Shown: positions 35,186 to 44,334 of the stretch, piece by piece
How positions within the stretch are numbered: position 1 is the stretch's first letter
Layout of the letters: each line of letters starts with the position of its first letter
NCBI RefSeq assembly: GCF_033001325.1
Contig: NZ_CP133111.1
Coordinates: 2,976,001-3,040,000 of the forward strand
DNA length: 64,000 nt
From: Rhodopseudomonas sp. BAL398
GTDB lineage: Bacteria > Pseudomonadota > Alphaproteobacteria > Rhizobiales > Xanthobacteraceae
Reading direction: 5' to 3'
Position numbers and translations under genes: made by a program
Notes under the pieces: generated by a model
The model's database searches: none
The model's input: only the letters and a program-made list of their open reading frames with translations
What the model was told of the DNA's origin: nothing

Positions 35186-35392
35186 ATGACCGACGAAGAA
35201 GATCGCGACCTCGGTGCCGAGCTTGCAAGACTGCAACAAGAACACCGCGATCTCGACGCGGCGATCGATGCCCTGCATCACTCGCCTGCGCCCGATCTGT
35301 TGCGGCTGCAGCGGCTGAAAAAGCGCAAGCTGCAGCTGCGCGACCGGATCGCCTTCGTCGAGGATCAGATCACACCGGACATCATTGCGTGA
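35186..35392 (+). CDS. DUF465 (YdcH-like) small helical protein
   Basis: 68 residues: ELARLQQEHRDLDAAIDALHHSPAPDLLRLQRLKKRKLQLRDRIAFVED, the DUF465 pattern with the basic LKKRKL. It is a paralogue of the gene at 34635 and is transcribed away from it. Its stop lies 11 bp inside the end of the convergent diguanylate cyclase gene. Confidence 0.88.
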   Translation: MTDEEDRDLGAELARLQQEHRDLDAAIDALHHSPAPDLLRLQRLKKRKLQLRDRIAFVEDQITPDIIA

Positions 35393-36230
35393 CGGCAGCG
35401 ATGGCGCGCTGACTCTTGCGCTCGGCCTTGCGCGCATACATCGCACGGTCCGCCTCGGCCAGCGCCGCCGCGACGTCGGAGCCCGGCCGGAGAATCGCGA
35501 CGCCGGCGGAGATGCCGACCGCGAGCACGTCTTCACCCAATCCGATGCGCAGCTGATCGACCGCATTCTCCAGCGCTTCGGCCTTAGCCAGCGCGTCGCG
35601 TTCGCTCAAATTCCACAACAGCAGCACGAACTCGTCGCCGCCGAGCCGCCCGATCAGATCCGACGCCCGCACGTGGCGCGACAGCGCGGCGACGACAGCC
35701 TTCAGCACGGCGTCTCCGGCGGCGTGGCCGAAAGTGTCGTTCACCGGCTTGAGCCGGTCGACATCCAGCATGATCAGCGCACCGGTTGCATGGTACCTCT
35801 TGATATAGGCAATCGAGCGCTGCAATTCGCGCTCGAAGCCCCGGCGATTGAGGATATCGAGCAGGAAATCGGTGTCGGCGCGGGCCCGCAATTGCTCGAT
35901 CGTGGACCGCGCCGCCGCGAGCTGCTCCGTCAGCTGGCGAATTTCCAGCCGGGCGGCCGTGGGCCACCGCACCGCCGGCTTGACCGCGGCCGCGGCGGCC
36001 GCTTTGCCGACAGTTTTGGAAGCTGGCTTGGAAGCCGTCTTGGAAGCCGTCTTGGAAGCCGTCTTGGCCGCAGCTTTGGAAGCAGTCTTGGTGGCAGGCT
36101 TGGGGAGAGCCTTGGCAATCGTTTTGGCCGCTGGCGGCCGCGGCCTAATTGATAAGCCCACTGGGTTGGATTTCTTTGTCATGGGAATCGCCACACCACT
36201 TCCGGTCTTCACCAAGACAGGATAGTCCAT
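35382..36230 (-). CDS. Diguanylate cyclase (GGDEF) with histone-H1-like N-terminal tail
   Basis: 282 residues from ATG 36230 (AAGG 8 bases upstream; ATG 36182 is an alternative). A Lys/Ala/Ser/Thr tail at about 30-80 is made of repeats such as TASK and AAAK, like the basic tail of histone H1. A coiled coil follows at 95-120, then a GGDEF domain with an intact LGGDEF signature and RASD inhibitory site. It lacks a membrane anchor. It should make cyclic-di-GMP; the tail suggests nucleic-acid binding. The 3' end overlaps the convergent DUF465 gene by 11 bp. Confidence 0.9.
   Translation of the reverse strand: MDYPVLVKTGSGVAIPMTKKSNPVGLSIRPRPPAAKTIAKALPKPATKTASKAAAKTASKTASKTASKPASKTVGKAAAAAAVKPAVRWPTAARLEIRQLTEQLAAARSTIEQLRARADTDFLLDILNRRGFERELQRSIAYIKRYHATGALIMLDVDRLKPVNDTFGHAAGDAVLKAVVAALSRHVRASDLIGRLGGDEFVLLLWNLSERDALAKAEALENAVDQLRIGLGEDVLAVGISAGVAILRPGSDVAAALAEADRAMYARKAERKSQRAIAAVTQ
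36027..36070. repeat. 12-bp tandem repeat inside the diguanylate cyclase gene
   Basis: CTTGGAAGCCGT is repeated three times exactly (36027-36062), with a partial fourth copy. On the coding strand it encodes the KTAS units of the basic tail. The array could expand or contract in multiples of four residues without a frameshift. Confidence 0.9.
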
Positions 36231-36306
36231 TCGCAACGCCTTGCCAGCCACCCGCCCAAGCTATAATCCCCTCCTATCTTTCTGGATTCGCGAAAGAATT
36301 ATTTGA

Positions 36307-36795
36307 ATGACAGTCCCTGTCGCGATCATCATGGGCAGCCAGTCCGACTGGGATACCATGCGCCATGCCGCCGACACGTTGAGCGCGCTCGGTATTTCGT
36401 CCGACCAGCAGATTATTTCCGCCCACCGCACCCCGGACCGGCTCTATGCCTTCGCCAGGGGCGCCAAGGCGGCCGGTTTTCGGATCATTATCGCCGGCGC
36501 CGGCGGCGCGGCGCATCTGCCCGGGATGGCGGCCGCGCTGACCGAATTGCCGGTATTGGGCGTTCCGATCCAGTCCAAGGCGCTGGCCGGGCTGGATTCG
36601 CTGTATTCGATCGTGCAGATGCCGGCCGGAATTCCGGTCGGAACGCTGGCGATCGGCAAGGCCGGCGCCATCAATGCCGCCTTGCTGGCAGCCAGCGTGC
36701 TGGCGCTGAACGACGCCGACCTGGCGATGAGGCTGTCGGCATGGCGCAAGCAGCAGACCGACGCGGTCACTGCGCGTCCGGAGGATTTAGCGTGA
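36307..36795 (+). CDS. purE: N5-carboxyaminoimidazole ribonucleotide mutase
   Basis: 162 residues, class I PurE. It has [16 protein letters not shown] at the N-terminus and the [13 protein letters not shown] motif with the catalytic His at about residue 40. [25 protein letters not shown] follows. It converts N5-CAIR to CAIR in purine synthesis, using the product of PurK. Its stop overlaps the purK GTG by 4 bp (GTGA). Confidence 0.97.
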   Translation: MTVPVAIIMGSQSDWDTMRHAADTLSALGISSDQQIISAHRTPDRLYAFARGAKAAGFRIIIAGAGGAAHLPGMAAALTELPVLGVPIQSKALAGLDSLYSIVQMPAGIPVGTLAIGKAGAINAALLAASVLALNDADLAMRLSAWRKQQTDAVTARPEDLA

Positions 36796-37898
36796 CCAAT
36801 CGGGCGATGACCAAGCTGAAACCCGGTGACACTATCGGGATTCTGGGCGGCGGCCAGCTCGGCCGCATGCTGGCCCTGGCGGCGGCGCGGCTCGGCCTGA
36901 AATGCCATGTGTTTTCGCCCGATCCCGATTCGCCAGCGTTCGACGTGGTGCAATACGCCACCTGTGCGGAATATGCCGATGTCGAAGCGCTGGAATTGTT
37001 CGCCGCCGAAGTCGACGTCATCACCTATGAATTCGAGAACGTGCCGTCGTCCGCGGTGATGCTGCTGGCGGCGCGGCGGCCGGTGCTGCCCGATCGCGGC
37101 ATCCTGGCGACCACCCAGGATCGCCTCGCCGAAAAGGACTTCGTCAGCCAGCTGGGGATCGGCACCGCCGCCTATGCGGACGTCACCTCCTCGCAGGATC
37201 TGCGGGCGGCGATTGCCAAGATCGGACTGCCGGCGGTGATCAAGACCAGGCGATTCGGCTATGACGGCAAAGGCCAGGCCATCATCCGCGACGGCGCCGA
37301 TCTCGACGCGGTCTGGAATGATCTGGCGACTCGGGCCGCCATTCTGGAGGCCTTCGTGCCGTTCGAACGCGAAATCTCGGTGATCGCGGCGCGCGGCGCC
37401 GACGGCCAGGTGGTGTGCTTCGACGTCACCGAAAACGAGCATCAGCAGCACATTCTCAAGGTCTCGCGGGTGCCGGCGGCGATTCCCGAGGCGCTTGCCG
37501 AAAAGGCGCGCGGCATCGCAGAGACCATCGCCAAGGCGCTGGACTATGTCGGGGTGCTGGCGGTGGAATTGTTCGTGGTGCCGGGCAGCGACGGTCCGAC
37601 CCTACTGGTCAACGAAATCGCGCCCCGCGTGCACAATTCCGGCCACTGGACCCTGGACGGCGCCTCGATCTCGCAATTCGAGCAGCACATCAGGGCGATC
37701 GCCGGCTGGCCGCTGGCCAATCCGCTACGCCATGGCGACGTTACCATGACCAATCTGATCGGCGACGAGATCAGCGATTATGAGCGCTGGCTGACGATTC
37801 CGGGCGCCAGCGTGCATCTTTACGGCAAGCGCACCGCCCAGCAGGGGCGCAAAATGGGCCATGTCACCGAAGTGGTGCCAGCGGCGGCGGGGAAATGA
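36792..37898 (+). CDS. purK: 5-(carboxyamino)imidazole ribonucleotide synthase
   Basis: 368 residues, an ATP-grasp enzyme making N5-CAIR from AIR, ATP and bicarbonate. It begins [25 protein letters not shown] and has YDGKGQ and [15 protein letters not shown] near residue 275, the PurK hallmarks. GTG 36792 is preceded by GGAGG at 7 bases and overlaps the purE stop. ATG 36807 is less likely. It is coupled to purE in both sequence and pathway. Confidence 0.97.
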   Translation: MTNRAMTKLKPGDTIGILGGGQLGRMLALAAARLGLKCHVFSPDPDSPAFDVVQYATCAEYADVEALELFAAEVDVITYEFENVPSSAVMLLAARRPVLPDRGILATTQDRLAEKDFVSQLGIGTAAYADVTSSQDLRAAIAKIGLPAVIKTRRFGYDGKGQAIIRDGADLDAVWNDLATRAAILEAFVPFEREISVIAARGADGQVVCFDVTENEHQQHILKVSRVPAAIPEALAEKARGIAETIAKALDYVGVLAVELFVVPGSDGPTLLVNEIAPRVHNSGHWTLDGASISQFEQHIRAIAGWPLANPLRHGDVTMTNLIGDEISDYERWLTIPGASVHLYGKRTAQQGRKMGHVTEVVPAAAGK

Positions 37899-38017
37899 CC
37901 GGATTTCCCGGTTTCTAGCGCTCCCGGCGTCGCCCGACGGGCGCCGCCGCATCAAACTTGTCCCCTGGCGAGGTGGACATCGCCGACCCGATCTGATACA
38001 TCCGCGCCCTTGAGGTT

Positions 38018-38048
38018 AAGGGCTTGGCCTTAGTCGGCCCTTCGCTTT
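38018..38048 (+). terminator. Possible purK terminator
   Basis: AAGGGC (38018-38023) pairs with GCCCTT (38037-38042), with an alternative inner GGCC pair, then CGCTTTT. It is weak and lies just upstream of rpsU, so it could also be part of the rpsU leader. Confidence 0.35.
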
Positions 38049-38086
38049 TCAGAACTCAATTCCGTTTAAATGAAAGAGGATGCCGC

Positions 38087-38380
38087 GTGCAGGTTCTCGT
38101 TCGCGATAATAATGTCGATCAAGCTCTCAAGGCGCTGAAGAAGAAGATGCAGCGCGAGGGCATTTTCCGTGAGATGAAGCTCCGCGGTCATTACGAAAAG
38201 CCGTCTGAGAAGAAGGCTCGCGAGAAGGCCGAAGCCGTGCGTCGGGCACGCAAGCTGGCCCGCAAGAAGTTGCAGCGCGAAGGCCTGCTGCCGATGAAGC
38301 CGAAGCCGGTGTTCGGTGCCGATCGCGGCGCGCGTCCGGGTGGTGCTGGCGCCAGTGCAGGTCCGCGCGGACCGCGCTGA
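38087..38380 (+). CDS. rpsU: Ribosomal protein bS21 with basic C-terminal tail
   Basis: 97 residues from GTG 38087 (GAGGA 6 bases upstream). [61 protein letters not shown] is the S21 core. The tail after residue 70 is Gly/Pro/Arg-rich and lengthens the protein beyond the 71 residues of E. coli S21. Such tails are common in Rhizobiales. A terminator follows directly. Confidence 0.96.
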   Translation: MQVLVRDNNVDQALKALKKKMQREGIFREMKLRGHYEKPSEKKAREKAEAVRRARKLARKKLQREGLLPMKPKPVFGADRGARPGGAGASAGPRGPR

Positions 38381-38405
38381 TCCTTGCAATTGGTCGTTTG
38401 ATGAT

Positions 38406-38435
38406 GCGGGCCTTCGGGCCCGCGTTGTCGTTTTG
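38406..38435 (+). terminator. Terminator of rpsU
   Basis: GCGGGCC-TTCG-GGCCCGC forms a 7-bp stem with a stable tetraloop (38406-38423), followed by GTTGTCGTTTT. It begins 26 bp after the rpsU stop. Confidence 0.85.
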
Positions 38436-38604
38436 ACCGGTGCCGTGGCGCCGTCTGGACCCCGCCATTATCGATGTTTGTGAAGCCCGCCGGGAGCAAT
38501 CTCGCTGCGGGCATTTGTCGTGGCTGGGAGACCAGCCGGACGGCGGCGCGCGCGGCGCCGCCTCATTCCGAACGATGGCCGTGAGCAATGATGCTGCTGC
38601 CGGC

Positions 38605-39549
38605 TTAGCGCGGCAGCACCGCCTGGAACACCGACCGCGCCGCCAGCAGCACGTCCTCGGCGACCGTGGGGCGCGGCGGCGGCAGATCGTCAGCCTGAAG
38701 CTCGGCCGGCACCGGAATCTCGGCGGGCGGGCGCGGCCGCCTCGGGTCGTTGCCGCCATTGGCGGAATAAGTATAGGACGGATTCTGCGTCGGCGAGGTC
38801 GCGGCACCACCGGGATTGTAGGGATTGGCGGCCGCCGGCATCGCCACGTTCATCGAGGGCGGCAGCGGCTGGATCGGCGCCACGGTGCGTGACGCTTCTT
38901 GGACCCGCGTCGCTTCGGCACGGGAGGCCTCGACACGAGAAGCTTCCAGACGCAACGCTTCCAAACGCGAGGCTTCCAGACGGGAGGCTTCCGCACGCGA
39001 GGCTTCGGCGCGTGCGGCTTCCGCGCGCGCAGCTTCTGCTCTGGAGGCTTCCTGCGTGCGCAGCGATGCTTCCGAGGGATTGGCCAGTCGCAGGCGCTCG
39101 ATGGCGGCGCGCGCCAGCTCGTTGGCGTCGCGACGCTCTTCCGGCGAGGCGGGTTCGACCGCCGACGCGCCGTGCAGCGCGCCCGTGGTCTCGGTCGGTG
39201 CCGTCTTGGCGACGACCTTCTCATGCGGCGCCGGATGATGCCGGTCGGACGGCTTGTCGATGGTCTTCTCGGCGGCCAGCTGATCCGCAACGCTCTTGTC
39301 CGCGCGTTTCTCGCCTGGGTCGGTCGCCGCGCCGCTCGCGGCCTTGGCCGCGGCTTCTGCCGGTTTGATCTCGGCCTTCGCCGGGCTGACCGCATCCACG
39401 AGCCTGTTCGGCTGCGCGGTTACCGCAATGGCGGAAGGCGGCGCTTCAGGCCGGCTGATGATGAAGTGATTGACAACATAGGCGCCGATGATGGTCGCGA
39501 CCACCGATGGCAAGATATCGAGAAACAGTTTGGAGATGTATTTGATCAT
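38605..39549 (-). CDS. Membrane-anchored low-complexity protein with EASRx repeats
   Basis: 314 residues; I do not recognise a family. One membrane helix (about 8-30, LDILPSVVATIIGAYVVNHFII) leads to a Pro/Ala-rich region. A run of five-residue units (EASRA, EAARA, EASRL, EALRL, EATRV) fills about residues 165-222. A Pro-rich segment and a short C-terminal helix (VAEDVLLAARSVFQAVLPR) follow. The repeats are encoded by 15-bp units. The charged helix may span the periplasm. It has no enzyme motif. Confidence 0.7.
   Translation of the reverse strand: MIKYISKLFLDILPSVVATIIGAYVVNHFIISRPEAPPSAIAVTAQPNRLVDAVSPAKAEIKPAEAAAKAASGAATDPGEKRADKSVADQLAAEKTIDKPSDRHHPAPHEKVVAKTAPTETTGALHGASAVEPASPEERRDANELARAAIERLRLANPSEASLRTQEASRAEAARAEAARAEASRAEASRLEASRLEALRLEASRVEASRAEATRVQEASRTVAPIQPLPPSMNVAMPAAANPYNPGGAATSPTQNPSYTYSANGGNDPRRPRPPAEIPVPAELQADDLPPPRPTVAEDVLLAARSVFQAVLPR
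38888..39060. repeat. 15-bp tandem repeat array encoding EASRx units
   Basis: Imperfect units of the form GAGGCTTCCxxACGC are repeated about 11 times on the plus strand. They encode EASRx on the minus strand. Units vary at codons 1 and 5, so the array is old or selected for helix content rather than recently expanded. Confidence 0.8.
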
Positions 39550-39686
39550 TGGCCCGCCTCATCCACGCGAGGTGATGCAAGAGCTTTGAGGCTGATTGAG
39601 GGATCAATCGCGACGGATCGGTGGCAATGAGGCAAAAGCCGGGCCGCGTAGCGCGACCCTGCCATCCGGCCAGTTTTAATCGAATT

Positions 39687-39974
39687 TTAAGGTTTCACTT
39701 CGACTTCGAGAAACACGATCTCGGCGTCGGTTTCGTTGAGCACATCGTGCTCGACGCCGGCCTTGCGGAAATAGGATTTACCGGTCGTGATCGGCGCCTG
39801 CGAGCGGCTGCCGTCCGGTGCCACGATGGTCATCACGCTGGTGGTGATCGGCACGATCACATAGTCCATGCCATGGGTATGGCGCCCGGTGGCCGCCCCC
39901 GGTGCCAGCCGCCATTCGGTGACCCGAACCTCGGGCGTATCTTGCTGAACGTCGGATTGTGCGCTGATCGACAT
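39687..39974 (-). CDS. Cupin domain protein
   Basis: 95 residues. A single cupin barrel with motif 1 (GAATGRHTHGMDYVIVPITTSVMTIV, two His) and motif 2 (GKSYFRKAGVEHDVLNETDAEIVFLEVEV). A metal site is likely but the substrate is unknown. It lies 14 bp after the stop of the antiporter gene on the same strand, so the two are probably co-transcribed. Confidence 0.88.
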   Translation of the reverse strand: MSISAQSDVQQDTPEVRVTEWRLAPGAATGRHTHGMDYVIVPITTSVMTIVAPDGSRSQAPITTGKSYFRKAGVEHDVLNETDAEIVFLEVEVKP

Positions 39975-39987
39975 GGTTGATGAATCC

Positions 39988-41082
39988 TTAAGGAACGAAC
40001 ACCAGGAACACGAACAGTACGAATACCACCAGATGCACCATCCCGAACAGCATGTTGGTCCTGCCCGTTCCGAATGTCAGCATGCTCACAACGAAGGTCA
40101 GCACCAGCAGCACGGCTTCCTGGGATTCCAGGCCGAGCGTGAGCGACTTGCCGCCGATCAGGCTGACGATGGCAACCGCCGGAATGGTGAGGCCGATCGT
40201 CGCCAGCGACGAGCCCAGCGCCAGGTTGATGCTCTTTTGCAGGTCGTTGCGCCGCGCCGCGGCGATCGCCGCGACGCTTTCCGGCAGCAGGATCAGCATC
40301 GCCACCACCAGGCCGGCGAAGGCGGTGGGCGCCCCGATCCATTCGGTCGCCGCATCGACGACACGCGAGAATGTCTTGGCCAGCAGCACCACCGCGAGCA
40401 GCGACACCGCCAGCAGCACGACGCTGAGCGCCAGCGCTCGCCCCGTCGCGGCGGCCGCGGGATGGTCCTCGGCGGTCGGGCGGGCGACGAAATAGTCGCG
40501 ATGCCGCACCGTCTGCGTATAGAGGAACAGGCCGTACAGGATCAGCGTCGCCAGGCTGACGAAACCGAGCTGCGCCGCCGAATAGATCGGCCCGGGATCG
40601 GTGAAGGTGTAGTTCGGCAGCAGCAGCGTGATTGTCGCCAACACGATCAGCACGCTGAGGTAGAGACTGGCACCCGCAACCTGGAATTCCTGTTCGCGGA
40701 AGCGCAAGCCCCCGACCAGCACGCAATAGCCGACCAGGCCGTTGCAGACGATCATCATCACGGCGAACACGGTGTCGCGCGCCAGCGTCGGCACCGCCTT
40801 GCCGGTGAGCATCATGGTGGCGATCAGCGACACTTCGATCACCGTCACCGACAGCGTCAGCAGCAGCGTGCCATAGGGTTCGCCGATCCGGTGGGCGATG
40901 GTCTCGGCGTGATGGACCGCGGCGAACACGGTGCCGAACAGCACCACCAGCAGCACCGCGGCAAAGCCCATCCCGAGTCGGGACGGCGTGAATGTCAGGC
41001 CGAACGCGGCCGATGCGGCGACAAAGGCGACAGCAAGCGCCGGGAAAATCCACGAAGATCTGGGCGCGGCGGGGACTGACAT
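39988..41082 (-). CDS. Calcium/proton antiporter (ChaA-like, CaCA family)
   Basis: 364 residues with about 11 membrane helices. The two CaCA repeat motifs are GEPYGTLLLTLSVTVIEVSLIATMML in the first half and LPESVAAIAAARRNDLQKSINLALGSSLATIGLTIPAVAI in the second. The acidic residues in these loops are the ion sites. It exports Ca2+ (or Na+/K+ as in E. coli ChaA) in exchange for protons. ATG 41082 was preferred to a longer frame with no membrane content. Confidence 0.9.
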   Translation of the reverse strand: MSVPAAPRSSWIFPALAVAFVAASAAFGLTFTPSRLGMGFAAVLLVVLFGTVFAAVHHAETIAHRIGEPYGTLLLTLSVTVIEVSLIATMMLTGKAVPTLARDTVFAVMMIVCNGLVGYCVLVGGLRFREQEFQVAGASLYLSVLIVLATITLLLPNYTFTDPGPIYSAAQLGFVSLATLILYGLFLYTQTVRHRDYFVARPTAEDHPAAAATGRALALSVVLLAVSLLAVVLLAKTFSRVVDAATEWIGAPTAFAGLVVAMLILLPESVAAIAAARRNDLQKSINLALGSSLATIGLTIPAVAIVSLIGGKSLTLGLESQEAVLLVLTFVVSMLTFGTGRTNMLFGMVHLVVFVLFVFLVFVP

Positions 41083-41248
41083 CAAGCAAACCCGATCTGA
41101 AGAATGGCAATTGGGGCGAGGTCGCACCCCGGCAGCGCCGTCCGGTCGCTCGGAACCGGCACCGCGCTGCCTCGCTAAGCCGCGCGAGATGCGTATAGTC
41201 GCCTATCACCCTCGGGTGAGATTGCAAGATTTCAGGGAAGGAAACGCA

Positions 41249-41626
41249 ATGTTTTCACATATCATGATCGGCACCAACGATCTCGAAGCGGCGAAGACGT
41301 TTTATGACAAGCTGCTCGGAACGCTCGGTGTATCGCCCGCCACGGTCGACCGGCATCGGATTTTCTATCGCACCAAGACCGGCACTTTCTCGGTGTCGAA
41401 GCCGATCGACGGCAAGCCCGCCACCCACGCCAATGGCGGCACCATCGGCTTCGCGGCGAAATCCCAGGAGGAGGCCGACGCCTGGCACGCGACGGGCATA
41501 GCCTGCGGCGGGACCCCCTGCGAAGATCCGCCGGGCGTGCGCGAGATGGGCGGCACCAAGCTCTACATCGCTTATCTGCGCGATCCCGACGGCAACAAGC
41601 TCTGCGCGCTGCATCGGATGGCGTAG
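41249..41626 (+). CDS. VOC family (glyoxalase-like) protein
   Basis: 125 residues from ATG 41249 with AGGGAAGG about 8 bases upstream. MFSHIMIGTNDLEAAKTFYDKLLGTLG at the start and IAYLRDPDGNKLCALHRM at the end are the two halves of a vicinal-oxygen-chelate domain, with His4 and a late Glu/His type ligand position. Substrate is unknown; many relatives are uncharacterised. Monocistronic, divergent from the antiporter gene. Confidence 0.88.
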   Translation: MFSHIMIGTNDLEAAKTFYDKLLGTLGVSPATVDRHRIFYRTKTGTFSVSKPIDGKPATHANGGTIGFAAKSQEEADAWHATGIACGGTPCEDPPGVREMGGTKLYIAYLRDPDGNKLCALHRMA

Positions 41627-41726
41627 CAGCGCCCGAACGGCAGATCGCCACGGAAGATGCCCGGCCAAACGCCGGGTATCAGCTCGGCGGGATGTCGCGG
41701 AACCGGATTCCGTGCATCGGACCGAA

Positions 41727-42155
41727 ATGGACAGTGGCGCTTTCGACAATTATATTGGGAGCATGGCTGCCGACAAGAAAGATCCTGAGATCCGATCTTC
41801 GACCGACATCCTGTTGAGCAGGATGGCGCATTACGAGTTTGTCATCGCCGCCCAGACCGCGGCGCTTCTGGTGCTGTCGCTGATCAGCGCGGTGGGCGTG
41901 TTTCTGACCAGGACACAGATCTGGGCCATCGCCACCAATACCACTTCGATGGCATCGCTGCTCGGCGGCATTGCCGTATTGTTCTTTGCCGGCCTCTATC
42001 TGATGCAGCGCGCGGCGGGCCGGCGCACGAGGGCCGAATCGCAAATTCTCTATCTCAGGAATGCGGCCGACTTATCGGAGATGAAGGCGGCGTTGGCATC
42101 CGATCGAACAAAGCGGACCGGCACTGAAGCGGACGCGCACCCGGACATTCGTTAG
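41727..42155 (+). CDS. Uncharacterised membrane protein with two helices
   Basis: 142 residues from ATG 41727 (GGA 7 bases upstream; GTG 41712 and ATG 41763 are alternatives). Two membrane helices are clear, about residues 35-60 (FVIAAQTAALLVLSLISAVGVFL) and 75-95 (MASLLGGIAVLFFAGLYLM). The tail is basic and polar. I do not recognise the family. It is 11 bp upstream of another uncharacterised gene on the same strand, which suggests a pair. Confidence 0.65.
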   Translation: MDSGAFDNYIGSMAADKKDPEIRSSTDILLSRMAHYEFVIAAQTAALLVLSLISAVGVFLTRTQIWAIATNTTSMASLLGGIAVLFFAGLYLMQRAAGRRTRAESQILYLRNAADLSEMKAALASDRTKRTGTEADAHPDIR

Positions 42156-42166
42156 GACGGCGCCCG

Positions 42167-42607
42167 GTGGCCCGCCGTCCGAGCGTCAGCTGGACGCAAG
42201 CCAAGGCTTCCGAACTGGAACGGCGACTGCTCGCATTTGACGCCGCCGGCGATCTTTCCCGGCTTTCGCCTGACGAGGTCGGTGGCCTCGTCAGTCTGCT
42301 GAACGAAACCAACCTGGAATGCTGGCAGCTCTTGCAAGAGCACGAGCGGAGCGCGAGCTCGGCCGTCTGGCTGGTACTCAGCCTGTTTTCCGGACTGGGT
42401 GGACTCCCCTTCGCAGGATCGTCCGCCCTGTCGGTCCTGCTGGCGGCAGCCGGCGCAGCCGGCGCCGCCAAAGCGGTTTACGATGAGAGCCGCCATCTCG
42501 CCACCGAACAGCGATACCTCGGCATCTTCTGGGCCATCGAGAACCGCAAGGCGCTTGTGGAAACCGAGCTGAGACGCCGCGGAATCCTGTCGCCTACAGC
42601 GCCTTGA
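42167..42607 (+). CDS. Uncharacterised helical protein with a hydrophobic centre
   Basis: 146 residues from GTG 42167 (AGGACGG 8 bases upstream). The first 65 residues form charged helices (ASELERRLLAFDAAGDLSRLSPDEVGGLVSLLNETN). A Gly/Ala-rich hydrophobic stretch follows at about 67-105, then a charged C-terminal helix. No family recognised. Its last 14 bp overlap the convergent pntB gene. Confidence 0.65.
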   Translation: MARRPSVSWTQAKASELERRLLAFDAAGDLSRLSPDEVGGLVSLLNETNLECWQLLQEHERSASSAVWLVLSLFSGLGGLPFAGSSALSVLLAAAGAAGAAKAVYDESRHLATEQRYLGIFWAIENRKALVETELRRRGILSPTAP

Positions 42608-43988
42608 CGATGTTCTCCGTCATCTTCTTGGCATCGCCCAGCAGCATCATCGTGTTGTCGCGATAGAACAGCGGGTTGTCGATGCCGGCATAGCCGGATG
42701 CCAGCGAGCGCTTGATGAACATCACGGTGCCGGCCTTCCAGACCTGCAGCACCGGCATGCCGTAGATCGGCGAGCTCGGATCGTCCTCGGCGGCCGGGTT
42801 GGTGACGTCGTTGGCGCCGATTACGAAGGCGACGTCGGCCTGGGCGAATTCCGAGTTGATGTCTTCCAGCTCGAACACTTCGTCATAGGGCACGTTGGCT
42901 TCGGCGAGCAGCACGTTCATGTGGCCCGGCATGCGGCCGGCGACCGGGTGAATGGCGTATTTCACCTCGACACCTTCCTTCTTCAACGTGTCGGCCATTT
43001 CGCGCAGCGCGTGCTGGGCCTGCGCCACCGCCATGCCGTAGCCGGGCACGATGATGACCTTCTGGGCGTTCTTCATGATGAAGGCCGCGTCGTCCGCCGA
43101 GCCGAGCTTGACCGGGCGCACTTCGCCGGTGCCGGCGCCGGCCGCGGCGGTCTCGCCGCCGAAGCCGCCGAGAATCACCGAGATGAAGGAGCGGTTCATG
43201 GCGTGGCACATGATGTAGGACAGGATCGCGCCAGAGGAACCGACCAGCGCGCCAGTGATGATCAGCGCGGTGTTGCCGAGCGTGAAGCCGATGCCGGCGG
43301 CGGCCCAACCCGAATAGGAGTTCAGCATCGAGATCACGACCGGCATGTCGGCGCCGCCGATCGGGATGATCAACAGCGCACCGAGCACCAGCGCCACGAT
43401 GACGATGAACCAGAACACGTTGGCGCTACCGGTGGCGACCAGAAGCAGAATGCCGAGCAGCAGCGCGGTGCCGAGCCCGATATTGATCTTGTGGCGTTCG
43501 GGCAGAATGATCGGCGCGCCGCTCATCCTGCCGGACAACTTGAGGAATGCGATCACCGAGCCGGTGAAGGTCAAAGCGCCGATCGCGACGCCGAGCGACA
43601 TTTCGACCAGGCTGGCGCCATGGATGTTGCCGGGAACGCCGATGTCGAACGCCGCCGGCGCATAGAACGCGCCCGCCGCGACCAGCACCGCGGCCATGCC
43701 GACCAGCGAGTGGAAGGCGGCGACCAGCTCGGGCATCGAGGTCATCGGCACCTTGCGGGCGATCACGGCGCCGATGCCGCCGCCGATGGCGATGCCGAGC
43801 ACCACCAGGAGGAAGCTCATGAAGCTCGCCGGCGGATGCGCCAGCAGCGTGGTGAAGACGGCGATCCCCATGCCGATCATGCCGAGGAAATTGCCCTGAC
43901 GGCTGGTGGCCGGGCTGGACAGTCCGCGCAGCGACAGGATGAAAAGCACGCCGGCGACGAGATACAGCAGTGCGGCGAAATTGGTCAT
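42594..43988 (-). CDS. pntB: NAD(P) transhydrogenase subunit beta
   Basis: 464 residues. The N-terminal membrane domain (about 1-260, nine helices) is followed by the NADP(H)-binding domain III: VIIVPGYGMAVAQAQHAL at about 315-332, HPVAGRMPGHMNVLLAEANVPYDEV and VIGANDVTNPAAEDDPSSPIYGMPVL. All expected motifs are present. With PntAA and PntAB it couples proton flow to NADPH formation. It follows pntAB by 10 bp. Confidence 0.97.
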   Translation of the reverse strand: MTNFAALLYLVAGVLFILSLRGLSSPATSRQGNFLGMIGMGIAVFTTLLAHPPASFMSFLLVVLGIAIGGGIGAVIARKVPMTSMPELVAAFHSLVGMAAVLVAAGAFYAPAAFDIGVPGNIHGASLVEMSLGVAIGALTFTGSVIAFLKLSGRMSGAPIILPERHKINIGLGTALLLGILLLVATGSANVFWFIVIVALVLGALLIIPIGGADMPVVISMLNSYSGWAAAGIGFTLGNTALIITGALVGSSGAILSYIMCHAMNRSFISVILGGFGGETAAAGAGTGEVRPVKLGSADDAAFIMKNAQKVIIVPGYGMAVAQAQHALREMADTLKKEGVEVKYAIHPVAGRMPGHMNVLLAEANVPYDEVFELEDINSEFAQADVAFVIGANDVTNPAAEDDPSSPIYGMPVLQVWKAGTVMFIKRSLASGYAGIDNPLFYRDNTMMLLGDAKKMTENIVKAL

Positions 43989-43998
43989 CAGACTGCCC

Positions 43999-44322
43999 TT
44001 ACTTCTTTTTCTTCTGGTACATCGCGAGCATCCGCTGCGTTACCAGAAAGCCGCCAAAAATATTCACCGATGCGAAGATCAGCGCAATGAAGCCGAACAA
44101 GCGCGACCACCAGGCGCCCTCGTCGTTGCCAACCAGACCGACGCCGACCGCCAGCAGGGCGCCGACCACGATCACCGAGGAAATCGCATTGGTCACCGAC
44201 ATCAGCGGCGTATGCAGCGCCGGCGTCACCGACCACACCACGAAATAGCCGACAAAGACGGCGAGAACGAAAATCGACAGCCGAAACACGAACGGATCGA
44301 CGGCCTGCACGATATGCTCCAT
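43999..44322 (-). CDS. pntAB: NAD(P) transhydrogenase subunit alpha part 2
   Basis: 107 residues with three to four membrane helices ([46 protein letters not shown]). The [17 protein letters not shown] segment is the hallmark of the alpha-subunit membrane part. This gene is separate from pntAA, as in Rhodospirillum and most Rhizobiales, giving the three-subunit form. Confidence 0.96.
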   Translation of the reverse strand: MEHIVQAVDPFVFRLSIFVLAVFVGYFVVWSVTPALHTPLMSVTNAISSVIVVGALLAVGVGLVGNDEGAWWSRLFGFIALIFASVNIFGGFLVTQRMLAMYQKKKK

Positions 44323-44334
44323 GGCGGGCTCCCC

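Noticed and set aside
37899-38017. A small RNA (for example 6S RNA) between purK and rpsU
   Set aside because: In cyanobacteria 6S RNA follows purK, but I see no long bulged hairpin here that would support the call.
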